Position numbers and translations under genes: made by a program
Shown: positions 16,965 through 26,046 of the stretch, in pieces
Numbering within the stretch: position 1 is the first letter of the stretch
Layout of the letters: every line of letters begins with the position of its first letter
The notes under the pieces: generated by a model
The model's input: only the letters and a program-made list of their open reading frames with translations
The model's database searches: none
What the model was told of the DNA's origin: nothing
NCBI GenBank assembly: GCA_902826055.1
Contig: CADEDJ010000007.1
Coordinates: forward strand, 1 to 46,596
DNA length: 46,596 bases
Reading direction: 5' to 3'
Source of the DNA: an uncultured Nitrosomonas sp.
GTDB taxonomy: Bacteria > Pseudomonadota > Gammaproteobacteria > Burkholderiales > Nitrosomonadaceae

Positions 16965-17279
16965 TTAAGAACCAATAGCTTGGAGAGCGTACTTAGTGCC
17001 TCGTCACTTTGAGGAAACTCAGAATAACTGTCATTTCGAGCATAGCGAGAAATCGATGGTATTGATTGCCAAAGATTCCTCACTTTGTTCGCAATGGCAT
17101 CGAGGGTTATTCAGAGTTTCCTTAAGGGATAATCAAATAAGAATCTTAATAGCTATTAATGATCCCGTTTTTCTAAATTTACGAATTATTAGGAAAAACT
17201 ATTTGTAATCCATGATTTATCTATCACTGTATTGTGTTCTACTGCTTGTGTCTTCAACCAATGTCGCAAGGAGATTGAC
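16965..17279. other. Intergenic stretch filled by a hairpin repeat
   Basis: 315 bases between the tube gene and a tiny acidic gene. About one third is the long imperfect inverted repeat at 17012-17122. The open frame that can be read through it from 16996 is repeat sequence and unlikely to be a gene. The remaining part to 17260 shows no further feature. Confidence 0.5.
17012..17122. repeat. Long imperfect hairpin, MITE/REP-like
   Basis: The outer arms AGGAAACTCAGAATAAC (17012-17028) and the complement of GTTATTCAGAGTTTCCT (17106-17122) differ at one position. The pairing continues inward: TGTCATTTCGAGCATAGCGA against TGCCATTGCGAACAAAGTGA on the other strand, with scattered mismatches. The loop is about 20 bases near 17054-17072. 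The GTCATTNCGAGC...AGCGAG wording is reminiscent of dispersed palindromic repeats found in many bacteria. It probably occurs in many copies in this genome; that cannot be seen here. Confidence 0.6.
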
Positions 17280-17456
17280 ATGGTTATGAAAAAACTTTCA
17301 ACTGATAATATAGATGCTGTCGATTTTATTAATATTGATGCGATTGATGATGAAAGTGTACTGGCGGATGGAATGATTCCAGATAGTCGGATTGTAAAAC
17401 TTATTGATGAGTTAGAAGCTAGCAACGATGACTCTGATGAGAGTGGTGATGTGTGA
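17280..17456 (+). CDS. Small acidic protein, unknown
   Basis: 58 residues. ATG 17280 has AAGGAG (17268-17273) six bases upstream, so it is preferred over the upstream open frame from 17232. The protein is very acidic (I-D-A-I-D-D-E-S-V-L-A-D-G and a D/S/E-rich tail ending E-S-G-D-V) and has no membrane segment. A leucine/isoleucine-containing middle (RIVKLIDELEASND) could form one helix. I recognise no family. It follows the tube gene after the hairpin repeat. Very acidic short proteins can be chaperone-like or DNA-mimic, but nothing here shows that. Confidence 0.5.
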   Translation: MVMKKLSTDNIDAVDFINIDAIDDESVLADGMIPDSRIVKLIDELEASNDDSDESGDV

Positions 17457-17554
17457 AAACACAATTGGATGATGCGCGAATAACTAAAAAATTTTTTTGA
17501 CTCGGGGCTATAGAGACTACAGGTGCCTTCTTGTTGTTTTTCTAGCTATGGTTA

Positions 17555-19264
17555 TTAACCCGCTTCCTTTGCATATACGCAATTTCGCCCTTGTTTTTTT
17601 GCATAATAAAGTTGTTGGTCTGCAACGCAAATCAACTCATCGAGAGAAATTTCATTGTCATTTGTATGAGCGACGCCAAAGCTTGCAGTGAGTGAAATTT
17701 TTTTACCTATAGCAGTGGCAAGCTGAATAGTTGAAATTTTTTCGCGTAGTCGCTCGGCTAAAGTTATTGCATCTGCTAATTTAGTGTCAGGCAAAAAAAT
17801 TAGAAATTCTTCACCTCCCCATCGTGCCAAGATATCTCCGCTACGCGCCTCTTTTTGTAAAGTATCAGCGAAGTGGATTAATACTTGATCGCCAAATGCA
17901 TGACCGTAATTGTCATTAAATATTTTGAAATTATCGATATCGATCATAACAATTGAAGTATGGCTCTTGTTTCGTAAGCTCAGTGCCCAAATTGGTTTTA
18001 CAAATTTATAAAATGAGCGGCGGTTATTCAGGTTGGTGAGAGAATCAATACCTGCCATTTTTTCGGCAATCAGTTTTTCATCCTGACTAATGTTGAAGCG
18101 TTTGGTGAGTGCAAGCGCCAGTAAAATGGCATCCCCCATCATACCGATTTCAACTGCACGATAAGTCAATAAATTAAAGGGAATTAATCCCCATATGGCA
18201 TTTGCTGTGACAGCTGCGCCACAAATCGTGCAAATAGATGCCCATAAGAAATATTTTGCGAATCTATTGCCTAACCGCAGCGAAATGATGCCCAGTATGA
18301 TCATCAAAATCGAGGAAATAAAAATGAAAAAAAGTGATGTCAATAACGTTACTGCGTAGTTACCACTCAGCATCATTACAGCGATTAATGCACTGAAACT
18401 TAGGCAACATCCAATGACAATACGGTAGACACGGATTAACGTTGTCTTAATGTTAAGGAAATGTAACGCAAAAAATAATCCACTCACTGAACAAACGATA
18501 ATCAAAATAGGATTTGACCACTGCTGCCATGTTGGAGAATTAGGCCAAAGCCATTGATATCCGTGACCTGTGTAAGCAATGTTTAAAATCAGGAAGCTCA
18601 AGAGATAAATGGAATAAAACAGATAAGGATTACTACGTAATCCGATATACAGCATGAAATTGTAAGCAACAAGCGCCAATATGAAACCATATACAAAGCC
18701 GTAGCTATAGTTTTGTACAGTAGTTCTATCTGCGAGCTTCTCATCGCTCATGAAATATATGGGCAACATCATGACATCAATCGATTGTATGCGGATCAAA
18801 ACAATGGTTTCACCGCTTTCATAACTATGATCAATGACAAAGAAGCGATGATTAATAGGCCGTTTTGAAAAAGGCAGCGTATCGCCGATATGATGATTGT
18901 TGATTATTTGATTTTGCCGAAAAAAATAAACGTCAATGTTATCTAACCAAGGAACTTCAAACAGAATATTCCGATGAATAGCGTTATGATGTGGATTGTT
19001 AACTCGGAGTGCGAACCATACTGGCTTTGAATTGATGCCAAAATTAATAACAGAATGATTAATTGAGGAAAATTGTCCACTTCTAAAAGCTTCAAAGGCA
19101 GAATAAGCCTCTAAATGTATATCATCCCTCTGATAAACCTGCATATATTCGCCTATGGTTCCTGCATATTCTTGCGTAATATCAATGGCTTTTGCATTTA
19201 TCGATGAAATCCACAAGGATGTGATGATGGCAACGCCAAATAGCAAGAGGGAAAGTTTTTTCAT
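17555..19264 (-). CDS. 7TM-DISM diguanylate cyclase
   Basis: 569 residues. A signal segment (about 8-25) is followed by a periplasmic 7TMR-DISM extracellular domain (about 30-175), seven membrane helices (about 190-385) and a GGDEF domain (about 410-565). The active site is G-G-E-E-F at residues 483-487 and should be catalytic. R-S-G-D five residues before it is an intact inhibitory I-site, so product feedback by cyclic di-GMP is expected. The upstream block D-S-L-T-N-L-N-N-R-R is the canonical GGDEF start. It likely senses a periplasmic ligand such as a carbohydrate and controls surface attachment. Divergent from 19539. Confidence 0.92.
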   Translation of the reverse strand: MKKLSLLLFGVAIITSLWISSINAKAIDITQEYAGTIGEYMQVYQRDDIHLEAYSAFEAFRSGQFSSINHSVINFGINSKPVWFALRVNNPHHNAIHRNILFEVPWLDNIDVYFFRQNQIINNHHIGDTLPFSKRPINHRFFVIDHSYESGETIVLIRIQSIDVMMLPIYFMSDEKLADRTTVQNYSYGFVYGFILALVAYNFMLYIGLRSNPYLFYSIYLLSFLILNIAYTGHGYQWLWPNSPTWQQWSNPILIIVCSVSGLFFALHFLNIKTTLIRVYRIVIGCCLSFSALIAVMMLSGNYAVTLLTSLFFIFISSILMIILGIISLRLGNRFAKYFLWASICTICGAAVTANAIWGLIPFNLLTYRAVEIGMMGDAILLALALTKRFNISQDEKLIAEKMAGIDSLTNLNNRRSFYKFVKPIWALSLRNKSHTSIVMIDIDNFKIFNDNYGHAFGDQVLIHFADTLQKEARSGDILARWGGEEFLIFLPDTKLADAITLAERLREKISTIQLATAIGKKISLTASFGVAHTNDNEISLDELICVADQQLYYAKKQGRNCVYAKEAG

Positions 19265-19538
19265 GCAGTAGGGGTGATTTATTTGGGGATTAACAAAAGA
19301 TATGCGACAGTTAGATGCGAAGGTAATTACTATGTATTTCTAGGGCTTGCGTGAGAATTATCCTACGAAAGCGCTGTATACTATTCGATTTCTCCTTTCG
19401 GGTAAAGAAGAAAAAAAGCGGCAATTTGAACAATTTGCTGCTTGATTGTAGAAGCAAGAAATATTTACCCTAAACTTAGATTGATTAAAAATTATAATGC
19501 GTATTTAAATAATTTGTTCGGCTTAAGGTGGCTCTATT

Positions 19539-20285
19539 ATGAACAATTCATATGATTTTACTTCGGTGAGCTATAAGCTGGCGGTAGTTGCTGCACTGAT
19601 CATGATTTTGGCTATATTGGGCCATCGCTTGAGTATCGTGGCTTTCCAGCCAGCTCTCCTGGGACTTGCGCTTGGCACATTGATTGGATTACTGGCTATT
19701 GCTTTTGGGTTGTTTGAAATGATTCGTGCAACAAAAGCAAAGAAAACACAAAAAACACCAATAGTTTCAACCTCACCAGCAGCCGGGTCAACTTTGGGTT
19801 TATTAGTCGTTGCTCCGATTTTCGTAACATTGCTGGCCGGTATTGGGACGCCAATGATTCATGATATTACTACCGATTTGGAACATCCTCCTGAGTTTAT
19901 TGCGATTAAGGCGTTACGTGCAGTCACAGATAACTCGCTGGAACGCAATGAGCCAGAAAATTTGGCTGCTTTGCAAAAACAAAGCTACCCTGATCTTGTT
20001 TCATTATTGCTTGATCGTCCGTTTGAAACTGTTTTTGAGCAAGCCGTAGCGCTGGTCAAAAAACGGGGTTGGGAAGTTACTGTTATTTCTGCAGCTAACG
20101 GCAGGATTGAAGCTACAGATACTACCCTTATCATGGGCTTTAAAGACGATGTGATAATCCGGATAGAAAAAAAAGGAAAGCAAACTCAAGTTGATATGCG
20201 TTCAGTTTCTCGGGTTGGAAAAGGGGATTTGGGAACCAATGCAGCGCGTATTCGTTCTTTTCTGGATGAATTAGGAAAGGATTAA
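19539..20285 (+). CDS. DUF1499-domain membrane protein
   Basis: 248 residues. Three membrane segments (about 12-30, 34-58 and 86-108), then a soluble domain from about residue 120. Its pattern (P-F-E-T-V-F-E-Q-A-V-A-L, then GRIEATDTTLIMGFKDDVIIRI and VDMRSVSRVGKGDLGTNAARI, each quoted in part) is the DUF1499 signature, with the R-S-x-S-R-x-G-x-x-D-x-G-x-N-A-x-R-I end. The function is unknown. The domain probably faces the periplasm. AAGG precedes ATG. It ends 56 bases before the antiporter gene in the same direction and may share its transcript. Confidence 0.8.
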   Translation: MNNSYDFTSVSYKLAVVAALIMILAILGHRLSIVAFQPALLGLALGTLIGLLAIAFGLFEMIRATKAKKTQKTPIVSTSPAAGSTLGLLVVAPIFVTLLAGIGTPMIHDITTDLEHPPEFIAIKALRAVTDNSLERNEPENLAALQKQSYPDLVSLLLDRPFETVFEQAVALVKKRGWEVTVISAANGRIEATDTTLIMGFKDDVIIRIEKKGKQTQVDMRSVSRVGKGDLGTNAARIRSFLDELGKD

Positions 20286-20341
20286 TCGCCGCCAAAGTGG
20301 AAAATGCTATTATCATCAAATATTAATTTATTATTAAAATT

Positions 20342-21601
20342 ATGACTAATCCTACAACTATTCAGTTGATTGGCACACTGTTGTTTGCCCTAGCTGTCAT
20401 TCATACTTTCTCAACCAAATATTTTGAACGTTTGGCACATACCCAGCCACGTCATGCAGGTGTATGGCATTTGCTGGGTGAAGTGGAAGTGGTATTTGGT
20501 TTTTGGGCAACGGTTCTGGTTGTTTTTATGTTTGTTATCAGTGGTAAACAAGATGTTGTAGCTTATCTTAATTCGCGTGACTTCACCGAACCGATGTTCG
20601 TGTTTGTGATTATGACTATTGCCGGTACGCGGCCGATTCTGGATTTTACGGCAGCTACCGTCAATTGGACTGCACGTTACCTGCCTCTGAGTCAGGGTAT
20701 GGCGATGTATTTCTTAATCCTGGCTTTTGTACCATTGCTGGGATCCTTCATTACTGAGCCTGCTGCAATGACCTTGGCTGCATTAATGTTGCGCGAGATG
20801 TTATTCAGCAAGACGATATCGACGAAATTAAAATATGTGACGGTTGGTGTGTTGTTTGTGAACATTTCCATCGGCGGCACCTTGACTCCTTTTGCAGCGC
20901 CACCTGTGTTGATGGTAGCAGCTAAATGGGACTGGGATTTCATGTTCATGATTTCTAATTTTGGCTGGAAATCAGCTGTGGCTGTTGTGTTCAATGCGGG
21001 TTCAGCGATGCTGTTGTTCAAGAATGAATTGAGGCATTTGAAATTGGAAGGAAACACCAATGAATCACGCGTACCGATTCCGGTAGTATTGATCCATATA
21101 CTGTTTCTGACATTGGTAGTCCTGTTTGCTCATTACTCCGTGCTGTTCATGGGTGTTTTCCTGCTTTTCCTGGGGTTTGTGACAGCTTATGAGCGGTATC
21201 AAACTCCGCTTATTTTGCGTGAGGCGTTATTAGTGGCATTTTTCCTTGCCGGGCTTGTTGTGCTGGGCGGTCAGCAGCAATGGTGGTTACAACCGCTGTT
21301 GATGGATATGGATGATACTGCCGTATTTTTTGGAGCAGCCGCCCTGACTGCGATTACTGATAATGCCGCACTGACTTATTTGGGTTCATTGGTTGAAGGT
21401 TTAACAGAGGAGTTTAAGATAGCGCTGGTAGCCGGTGCCGTGACCGGTGGCGGCTTGACGGTGATTGCCAATGCACCTAACCCTGCAGGTTTCGCCATTC
21501 TGCGTGAAAAGTTCGATGATCAATCCATTCATCCACTGGGATTATTGATTGCAGCATTGCCGCCGACGTTTGTAGCGATCATCGCATTTCGAGTACTTTA
21601 A
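20342..21601 (+). CDS. Putative Na+/H+ antiporter (PF07399-type)
   Basis: 419 residues with about eleven hydrophobic segments. The sequence P-M-F-V-F-V-I-M-T-I-A-G-T-R-P-I-L-D-F near residue 85, FITEPAAMTLAALMLRE near 135, and FFGAAALTAITDNAALTYLG near 330 followed by GGGLTVIANAPNPAGFAIL, are the marks of the putative Na+/H+ antiporter family within the ion-transporter superfamily. It would exchange cations for protons across the inner membrane. The two N/D-rich motifs in symmetric positions suggest an internal repeat. No strong ribosome site before ATG. Followed by a bidirectional terminator. Confidence 0.85.
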   Translation: MTNPTTIQLIGTLLFALAVIHTFSTKYFERLAHTQPRHAGVWHLLGEVEVVFGFWATVLVVFMFVISGKQDVVAYLNSRDFTEPMFVFVIMTIAGTRPILDFTAATVNWTARYLPLSQGMAMYFLILAFVPLLGSFITEPAAMTLAALMLREMLFSKTISTKLKYVTVGVLFVNISIGGTLTPFAAPPVLMVAAKWDWDFMFMISNFGWKSAVAVVFNAGSAMLLFKNELRHLKLEGNTNESRVPIPVVLIHILFLTLVVLFAHYSVLFMGVFLLFLGFVTAYERYQTPLILREALLVAFFLAGLVVLGGQQQWWLQPLLMDMDDTAVFFGAAALTAITDNAALTYLGSLVEGLTEEFKIALVAGAVTGGGLTVIANAPNPAGFAILREKFDDQSIHPLGLLIAALPPTFVAIIAFRVL

Positions 21602-21648
21602 GATGTGAGCGCTTGTTTGTATTGATTGCATGAGATTTTTGCAATTGC

Positions 21649-21679
21649 AACAGAACTGGATTACTTATCCAGTTCTGTT
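21649..21679. terminator. Bidirectional intrinsic terminator
   Basis: A perfect 13-base stem, AACAGAACTGGAT (21649-21661) and ATCCAGTTCTGTT (21667-21679), with a TACTT loop. It lies between the convergent antiporter and RND pump genes. The plus strand continues into an A/T-rich run (AAATTTTAATTTTT) and the minus strand into TTGCAATTGC. It should end both transcripts, best in the plus direction. Confidence 0.8.
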
Positions 21680-21687
21680 ATCAAATT

Positions 21688-24600
21688 TTAATTTTTCTCA
21701 GTTGGGATTTGCGCGATTACCGGAGTTGGTGACTCCGTATCATCCGATATCTTTTTTACGGGTGGATCGTCGAACCAGCGATATAGCATAGGCATGACCA
21801 CCATTGTCATCATCGTTGCCGTGGTCAAACCGCAAATTACTACGATTGCGAGGGGTTTCTGAACTTCCGAACCCAATCCTGTTGCAGCGAGGAATGGCGC
21901 CAATCCCAGGACTGTGGTGGCGGCAGTCATCATTACCGGACGGAAACGTTGTTCACATGCTTTTCTGACAGATTCTTCAACACTGAAACCTTTTTCACGC
22001 AATTCGCGTACAAAAGAGATGAGTACTACACCGTTGAGGATGGAGGTACCCCATACGGCAATAAAGCCTACCGATGCAGGTACAGATAGGTACTGACCGG
22101 AAACAAAAAGTCCCACAACTCCGCCAACAGAGGCAAAAGGTAATACCAGATAAATAAGCCCTGCCAGCTTGACAGAATTAAACAGCATGAACAGTAGGAA
22201 GAAAATGGCCGTCAGTGTTATTGGAACAATTACGGAAAGAGTTTCCATTGCACGTTGCATATTTTCAAATTGTCCGCCCCAGACAAAATAATAACCAGTG
22301 GGCAGTTTGATCTCATTTGCCGTACGCTGCTGAAGTTCTTCTACAAATCCCCCCATGTCGCGCCCATGTACGTTGGCACCGACAACCACCCGGCGTCTGG
22401 CAAATTCGCGAGAGATAATTGCAGGACCATCAACAACTTGTATATCCGCTACTGCACTCAACGGTACCAGTATGCCGCCTTGTGCCATGCCATTTTGTAC
22501 TGTTGTGTTGACGGGCCTCAACAAAAGATCTTTGATCGCTTCCACATCATGGCGGAATTCTTCTGGAAATCTTAGCAGTAATGTAAAGCGCCGTTCGCCT
22601 TCAAAAACCTGGCTAACAGCCTTGCCACCAATTGCCGTGGAGATCAATTCATTAACATCGGACACATTGATGCCATGACGGGCAATAGCTCTACGATCAA
22701 TATTGATAGTCAATTCTTGTTGACCGGATAAACGCTCAATTCGGATATCCCTGGCACCAGGGGTAGATTTGACAATGCGTGCTACTTGCTCCGAAAGTAT
22801 GCGCAATTGTTCCAGATCATCACCAAAAATTTTGATTGCTATCTGCGAGCGTACGCCGGTTACCATTTCATCTACACGCTGTGCAATGGGCTGTGATAGA
22901 ACAATATTGACACCGGGTAACACGGCTAATGCCGTGCGGATGTCTTCTTCAATTTCCGCTTGTGTACGGCCTGATCCTTCCAGATCCAGATCCGCAATCG
23001 GATCGGATTCATTCTGCGATGCCGGATCAGCTGGTGTGTCCCCACGCCCTAATTTAGACACCACATGTTTTACACCCGGTACGGCGGCAATCAGTTTCAT
23101 CGCTTCAGTTTCCAATTTAATAGCCTCATCCAGAGAAATAGACGGGGCACGGATAATTACCGGTGTAACTGCGCCTTCCTTCATGATGGGAATAAATGAC
23201 TTACCCAGGAAAGGAAACAATGCAAATGCAAACATCAGCAAGCTTATCGCAATGATCATGGTTTTTTTCTGGTTGCTCATGGCCAGATTAAAGACACGCA
23301 AGTAACTACCTTTTAGTACAGCCACGATTTTTGTATCTTGTTCACTGCCGCCTTGTAGAAGATAATCACTTAATACAGGCGACAACAATATTGAAACAAA
23401 AAGTGCAACCAGCAGTGAGATGGCAATCGTCACAGCCAATGGACTGAAGGTTTTTCCTTCCATGCCTTCGAGCGTCATCAGCGGCAGGAATACCAGGATG
23501 GTAACGAATACGCCAAAAATAACCGGTGTGCCAACTTCAGCCACGGCATTGACAATAACATTAAATTTGGATAGTCCTGTATCTTTTGCCTGACCCAAAC
23601 GCTGATAAATATTCTCGACCACTACCACGGTTGGATCAACCATCATGCCCAATGCGATGGTTAACCCGCCTAAAGACATTAAATTAGCGGGCATACCGTA
23701 GTAATTCATCACCATGAAAGTGACCAGTGGCGTAATAATTAAGGTAAAACAAACGACAATGCTGGTACGGACGGTACCCAAAAAAATCGATAGCACTACG
23801 ATAACCAAAATCAGGGATTCCATTAGCGTGCTTTGTACTGTAGATAACGCGCCATCGACCAAATCCGTGCGATCATAAAATGGCACGATTTGCAGACCGT
23901 TAGGTAGCATGCCTCGCTCATTGATTTCAGCTACTCTTTCTTTGATCCGCGTGACAATTTCTTTGGCATTGCCGCCGCGTAACATCATCACGATGCCGGC
24001 AACGGATTCGCTATAGCCATTCTTTATACTTGCGCCCTGACGGACTTCTCCGCCAAACTTTACTTCAGCAACATCACGCACATAAATTGGCACACCATTC
24101 ATTTCTCTCAACACGATATTGCGAATGTCATCCAAGGTAGCGATTAATCCTACGCCACGGATCAGGTATTGCTCATAATGCAAGGCCAGAATATTACCGC
24201 TGGCGTTAGCATTATTAATGGCTAATGCGCGATCCACATCTGTTAGCGTAAGATCGTAATGCCGCAGCTTATTGGGATCAGCATACACTTGATATTCTTT
24301 GACATGTCCGCCAATCGAATTGACTTCCGCCACGCCACGGATTGAGCGCAACAAGGGACGTACAACCCAGTCTTGAATGGTGCGCCGTTCGGTTAATTCT
24401 TCGACCGTCAATGAGCGTTTGCCATCATCAGGGTGTTCGATAGTATATTGGTACACTTCACCCAAGCCGGTTGAAACGGGACCTAATACCGGCGTAATGC
24501 CTGGTATCAGACGTGGTGTTACATCAATAATCCGCTCCATGACCAATTGGCGGGCAAAAAATACATCGGTTTGATCGGTGAATACTAATGTGATCAACGA

Positions 24601-24867
24601 TAATCCGCTTTTGTTCATGGAACGCATTTCAACTAATCCAGGCAAGCCGGTCATGGCAATTTCAACCGGCACCGTAACCAGTCGCTCCATTTCTTCCGGG
24701 CTGCGGCCAATGGCTACCGTGGCCACTTGAACTTGGATGTTGGTAACATCAGGAAATGCATCTACCGATAGATTTTTTGCAGCAAATCCACCGGCAACAC
24801 ACAGCATCAATCCGATTACCAATACCAGTAGACGCTGGTTTAACATCGCACGTACGATTGCAGCCAT
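21688..24867 (-). CDS. CusA/CzcA-family heavy-metal RND efflux pump
   Basis: 1059 residues, normal for the inner-membrane proton-driven pump of HME-RND systems. One N-terminal membrane helix, large periplasmic loop (about 35-330), five helices, second loop (about 560-860) and six further helices. DAFPDVTNIQVQVAT at the start and the transmembrane-4 motif LGMMVDPTVVVVENIYQRL, with its acidic proton-relay residues, are typical. It would move divalent or monovalent metal ions, or possibly organic substrates, through adaptor and channel; the substrate is not evident. GGAG precedes ATG. Last gene of the operon, 6 bases after the adaptor. Confidence 0.93.
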   Translation of the reverse strand: MAAIVRAMLNQRLLVLVIGLMLCVAGGFAAKNLSVDAFPDVTNIQVQVATVAIGRSPEEMERLVTVPVEIAMTGLPGLVEMRSMNKSGLSLITLVFTDQTDVFFARQLVMERIIDVTPRLIPGITPVLGPVSTGLGEVYQYTIEHPDDGKRSLTVEELTERRTIQDWVVRPLLRSIRGVAEVNSIGGHVKEYQVYADPNKLRHYDLTLTDVDRALAINNANASGNILALHYEQYLIRGVGLIATLDDIRNIVLREMNGVPIYVRDVAEVKFGGEVRQGASIKNGYSESVAGIVMMLRGGNAKEIVTRIKERVAEINERGMLPNGLQIVPFYDRTDLVDGALSTVQSTLMESLILVIVVLSIFLGTVRTSIVVCFTLIITPLVTFMVMNYYGMPANLMSLGGLTIALGMMVDPTVVVVENIYQRLGQAKDTGLSKFNVIVNAVAEVGTPVIFGVFVTILVFLPLMTLEGMEGKTFSPLAVTIAISLLVALFVSILLSPVLSDYLLQGGSEQDTKIVAVLKGSYLRVFNLAMSNQKKTMIIAISLLMFAFALFPFLGKSFIPIMKEGAVTPVIIRAPSISLDEAIKLETEAMKLIAAVPGVKHVVSKLGRGDTPADPASQNESDPIADLDLEGSGRTQAEIEEDIRTALAVLPGVNIVLSQPIAQRVDEMVTGVRSQIAIKIFGDDLEQLRILSEQVARIVKSTPGARDIRIERLSGQQELTINIDRRAIARHGINVSDVNELISTAIGGKAVSQVFEGERRFTLLLRFPEEFRHDVEAIKDLLLRPVNTTVQNGMAQGGILVPLSAVADIQVVDGPAIISREFARRRVVVGANVHGRDMGGFVEELQQRTANEIKLPTGYYFVWGGQFENMQRAMETLSVIVPITLTAIFFLLFMLFNSVKLAGLIYLVLPFASVGGVVGLFVSGQYLSVPASVGFIAVWGTSILNGVVLISFVRELREKGFSVEESVRKACEQRFRPVMMTAATTVLGLAPFLAATGLGSEVQKPLAIVVICGLTTATMMTMVVMPMLYRWFDDPPVKKISDDTESPTPVIAQIPTEKN

Positions 24868-24873
24868 GGTGGA

Positions 24874-26046
24874 TTACTCCAATTCAGCCAGCTTGCGCTC
24901 GCTATCTAAATGAAAAGCGCCTTCTAATACAATCCGCTGATCAATTGTCAGTCCGCCAAGTACAGGCCGATAATTGGCAACTTCGGGACCCAATTCAACA
25001 AGTATGCGTTGAAAAAGGTTGTCGCTAACTTGGATAAAAACATAATCCTGGTTTAATTCACGCACAACAGCCGCTTCGGGAACGACCAGGATTTTTTGCT
25101 GCGTATCGGTAATGTGCATATTGGCCAGCATATCCGGTTTTAATTTACGCTCAGAGTTTTCTACCAGAACACGGGTCATTACAGTACGCGTCAATCGATT
25201 GACTGTATCGGATACAAAAATGATTACCCCATCAAAATCGGTACCGCTGATCGCAGGTACATTGATTTCCACATGCTGTTGCAGCCGCACATCGCGTGCA
25301 ATCTGTTCCGGTACATCGCCCACTACCCATACATAAGATAGATCAGCGACTTGAAATAGTGGATCGGAAGGTTGTACCACTTGACCGACGATGATATTAC
25401 GGGCAATCACGTAACCCTCGCGAGTAGCCTTAATATCAAGCCAAGGTAGGATTTTTCCCTTTTTGTTAAGTTCCTTCATTTCCGCATCACCCATACCAAA
25501 CAACCTAAGCTGGTCTGCCGCTGCTCCTAATTCAGCTTTAGCGATTTCCAGTTCGGATTGTCGCCGTTCAACTTCGGCAACCGGTATCGCGTCAGCAGCC
25601 AAGAGGTGACGCGCACGGTCCGCAGCTTTCTGTGTTACGACGACACGTGACAACGCTCGTAAGTAGGCCAGTTGAGAGTTTGTTAAATCAGGACTGGTAA
25701 TGCGTGCAAGTGGTTGGCCTGGCTTAACATAATCACCCAAAATGACAAACATATCGATGATGCGTCCTGTGACGTAAGAACCAATTTGTGCGGTTCTTTC
25801 TTCATCGACCTGTACCCTGCTGGGTACGAGTATTTTATCAGCAAGGTCAATTAACGACGGCTGTCCGATTTTTAATCGACTGGCCAGCTCTGGTCGCACG
25901 GTGATGCTATTGATATCCCTTTCTTCCTCAGCATCTTGCTGAACTGTTGCTTTCTCGGAGTCTTTGGCTGATTCGTTTTTATCGCACCCGGTTAGTAATA
26001 AGATAGAAATAGCAATGCAGTTGATAAAAGAAAGTTTAAATTTCAT
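24874..26046 (-). CDS. RND efflux periplasmic adaptor lipoprotein (CusB/CzcB type)
   Basis: 390 residues. The lipoprotein signal ends in L-L-T-G-C (Cys21), followed by a charged linker. Barrel-sandwich and hairpin features run from VRPELASRLKIGQP (about 50): R-I-I-D-M-F-V-I-L-G-D-Y-V-K-P-G-Q-P-L, a helical hairpin around residues 120-180, then KATREGYVIARNIIVGQVVQ and a beta-barrel. The C-terminal membrane-proximal domain includes VLEGAFHLDSERKLAELE. It bridges pump and channel in the periplasm. No histidine-rich or CusF-like metal domain is fused. Its start overlaps the stop of the channel gene by 4 bases, and AAGGAG lies upstream. Confidence 0.92.
   Translation of the reverse strand: MKFKLSFINCIAISILLLTGCDKNESAKDSEKATVQQDAEEERDINSITVRPELASRLKIGQPSLIDLADKILVPSRVQVDEERTAQIGSYVTGRIIDMFVILGDYVKPGQPLARITSPDLTNSQLAYLRALSRVVVTQKAADRARHLLAADAIPVAEVERRQSELEIAKAELGAAADQLRLFGMGDAEMKELNKKGKILPWLDIKATREGYVIARNIIVGQVVQPSDPLFQVADLSYVWVVGDVPEQIARDVRLQQHVEINVPAISGTDFDGVIIFVSDTVNRLTRTVMTRVLVENSERKLKPDMLANMHITDTQQKILVVPEAAVVRELNQDYVFIQVSDNLFQRILVELGPEVANYRPVLGGLTIDQRIVLEGAFHLDSERKLAELE

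Noticed and set aside
22769..23305. A 178-residue frame on the plus strand
   Set aside because: Antisense to the RND pump gene, without ribosome site or domain; a coding shadow.
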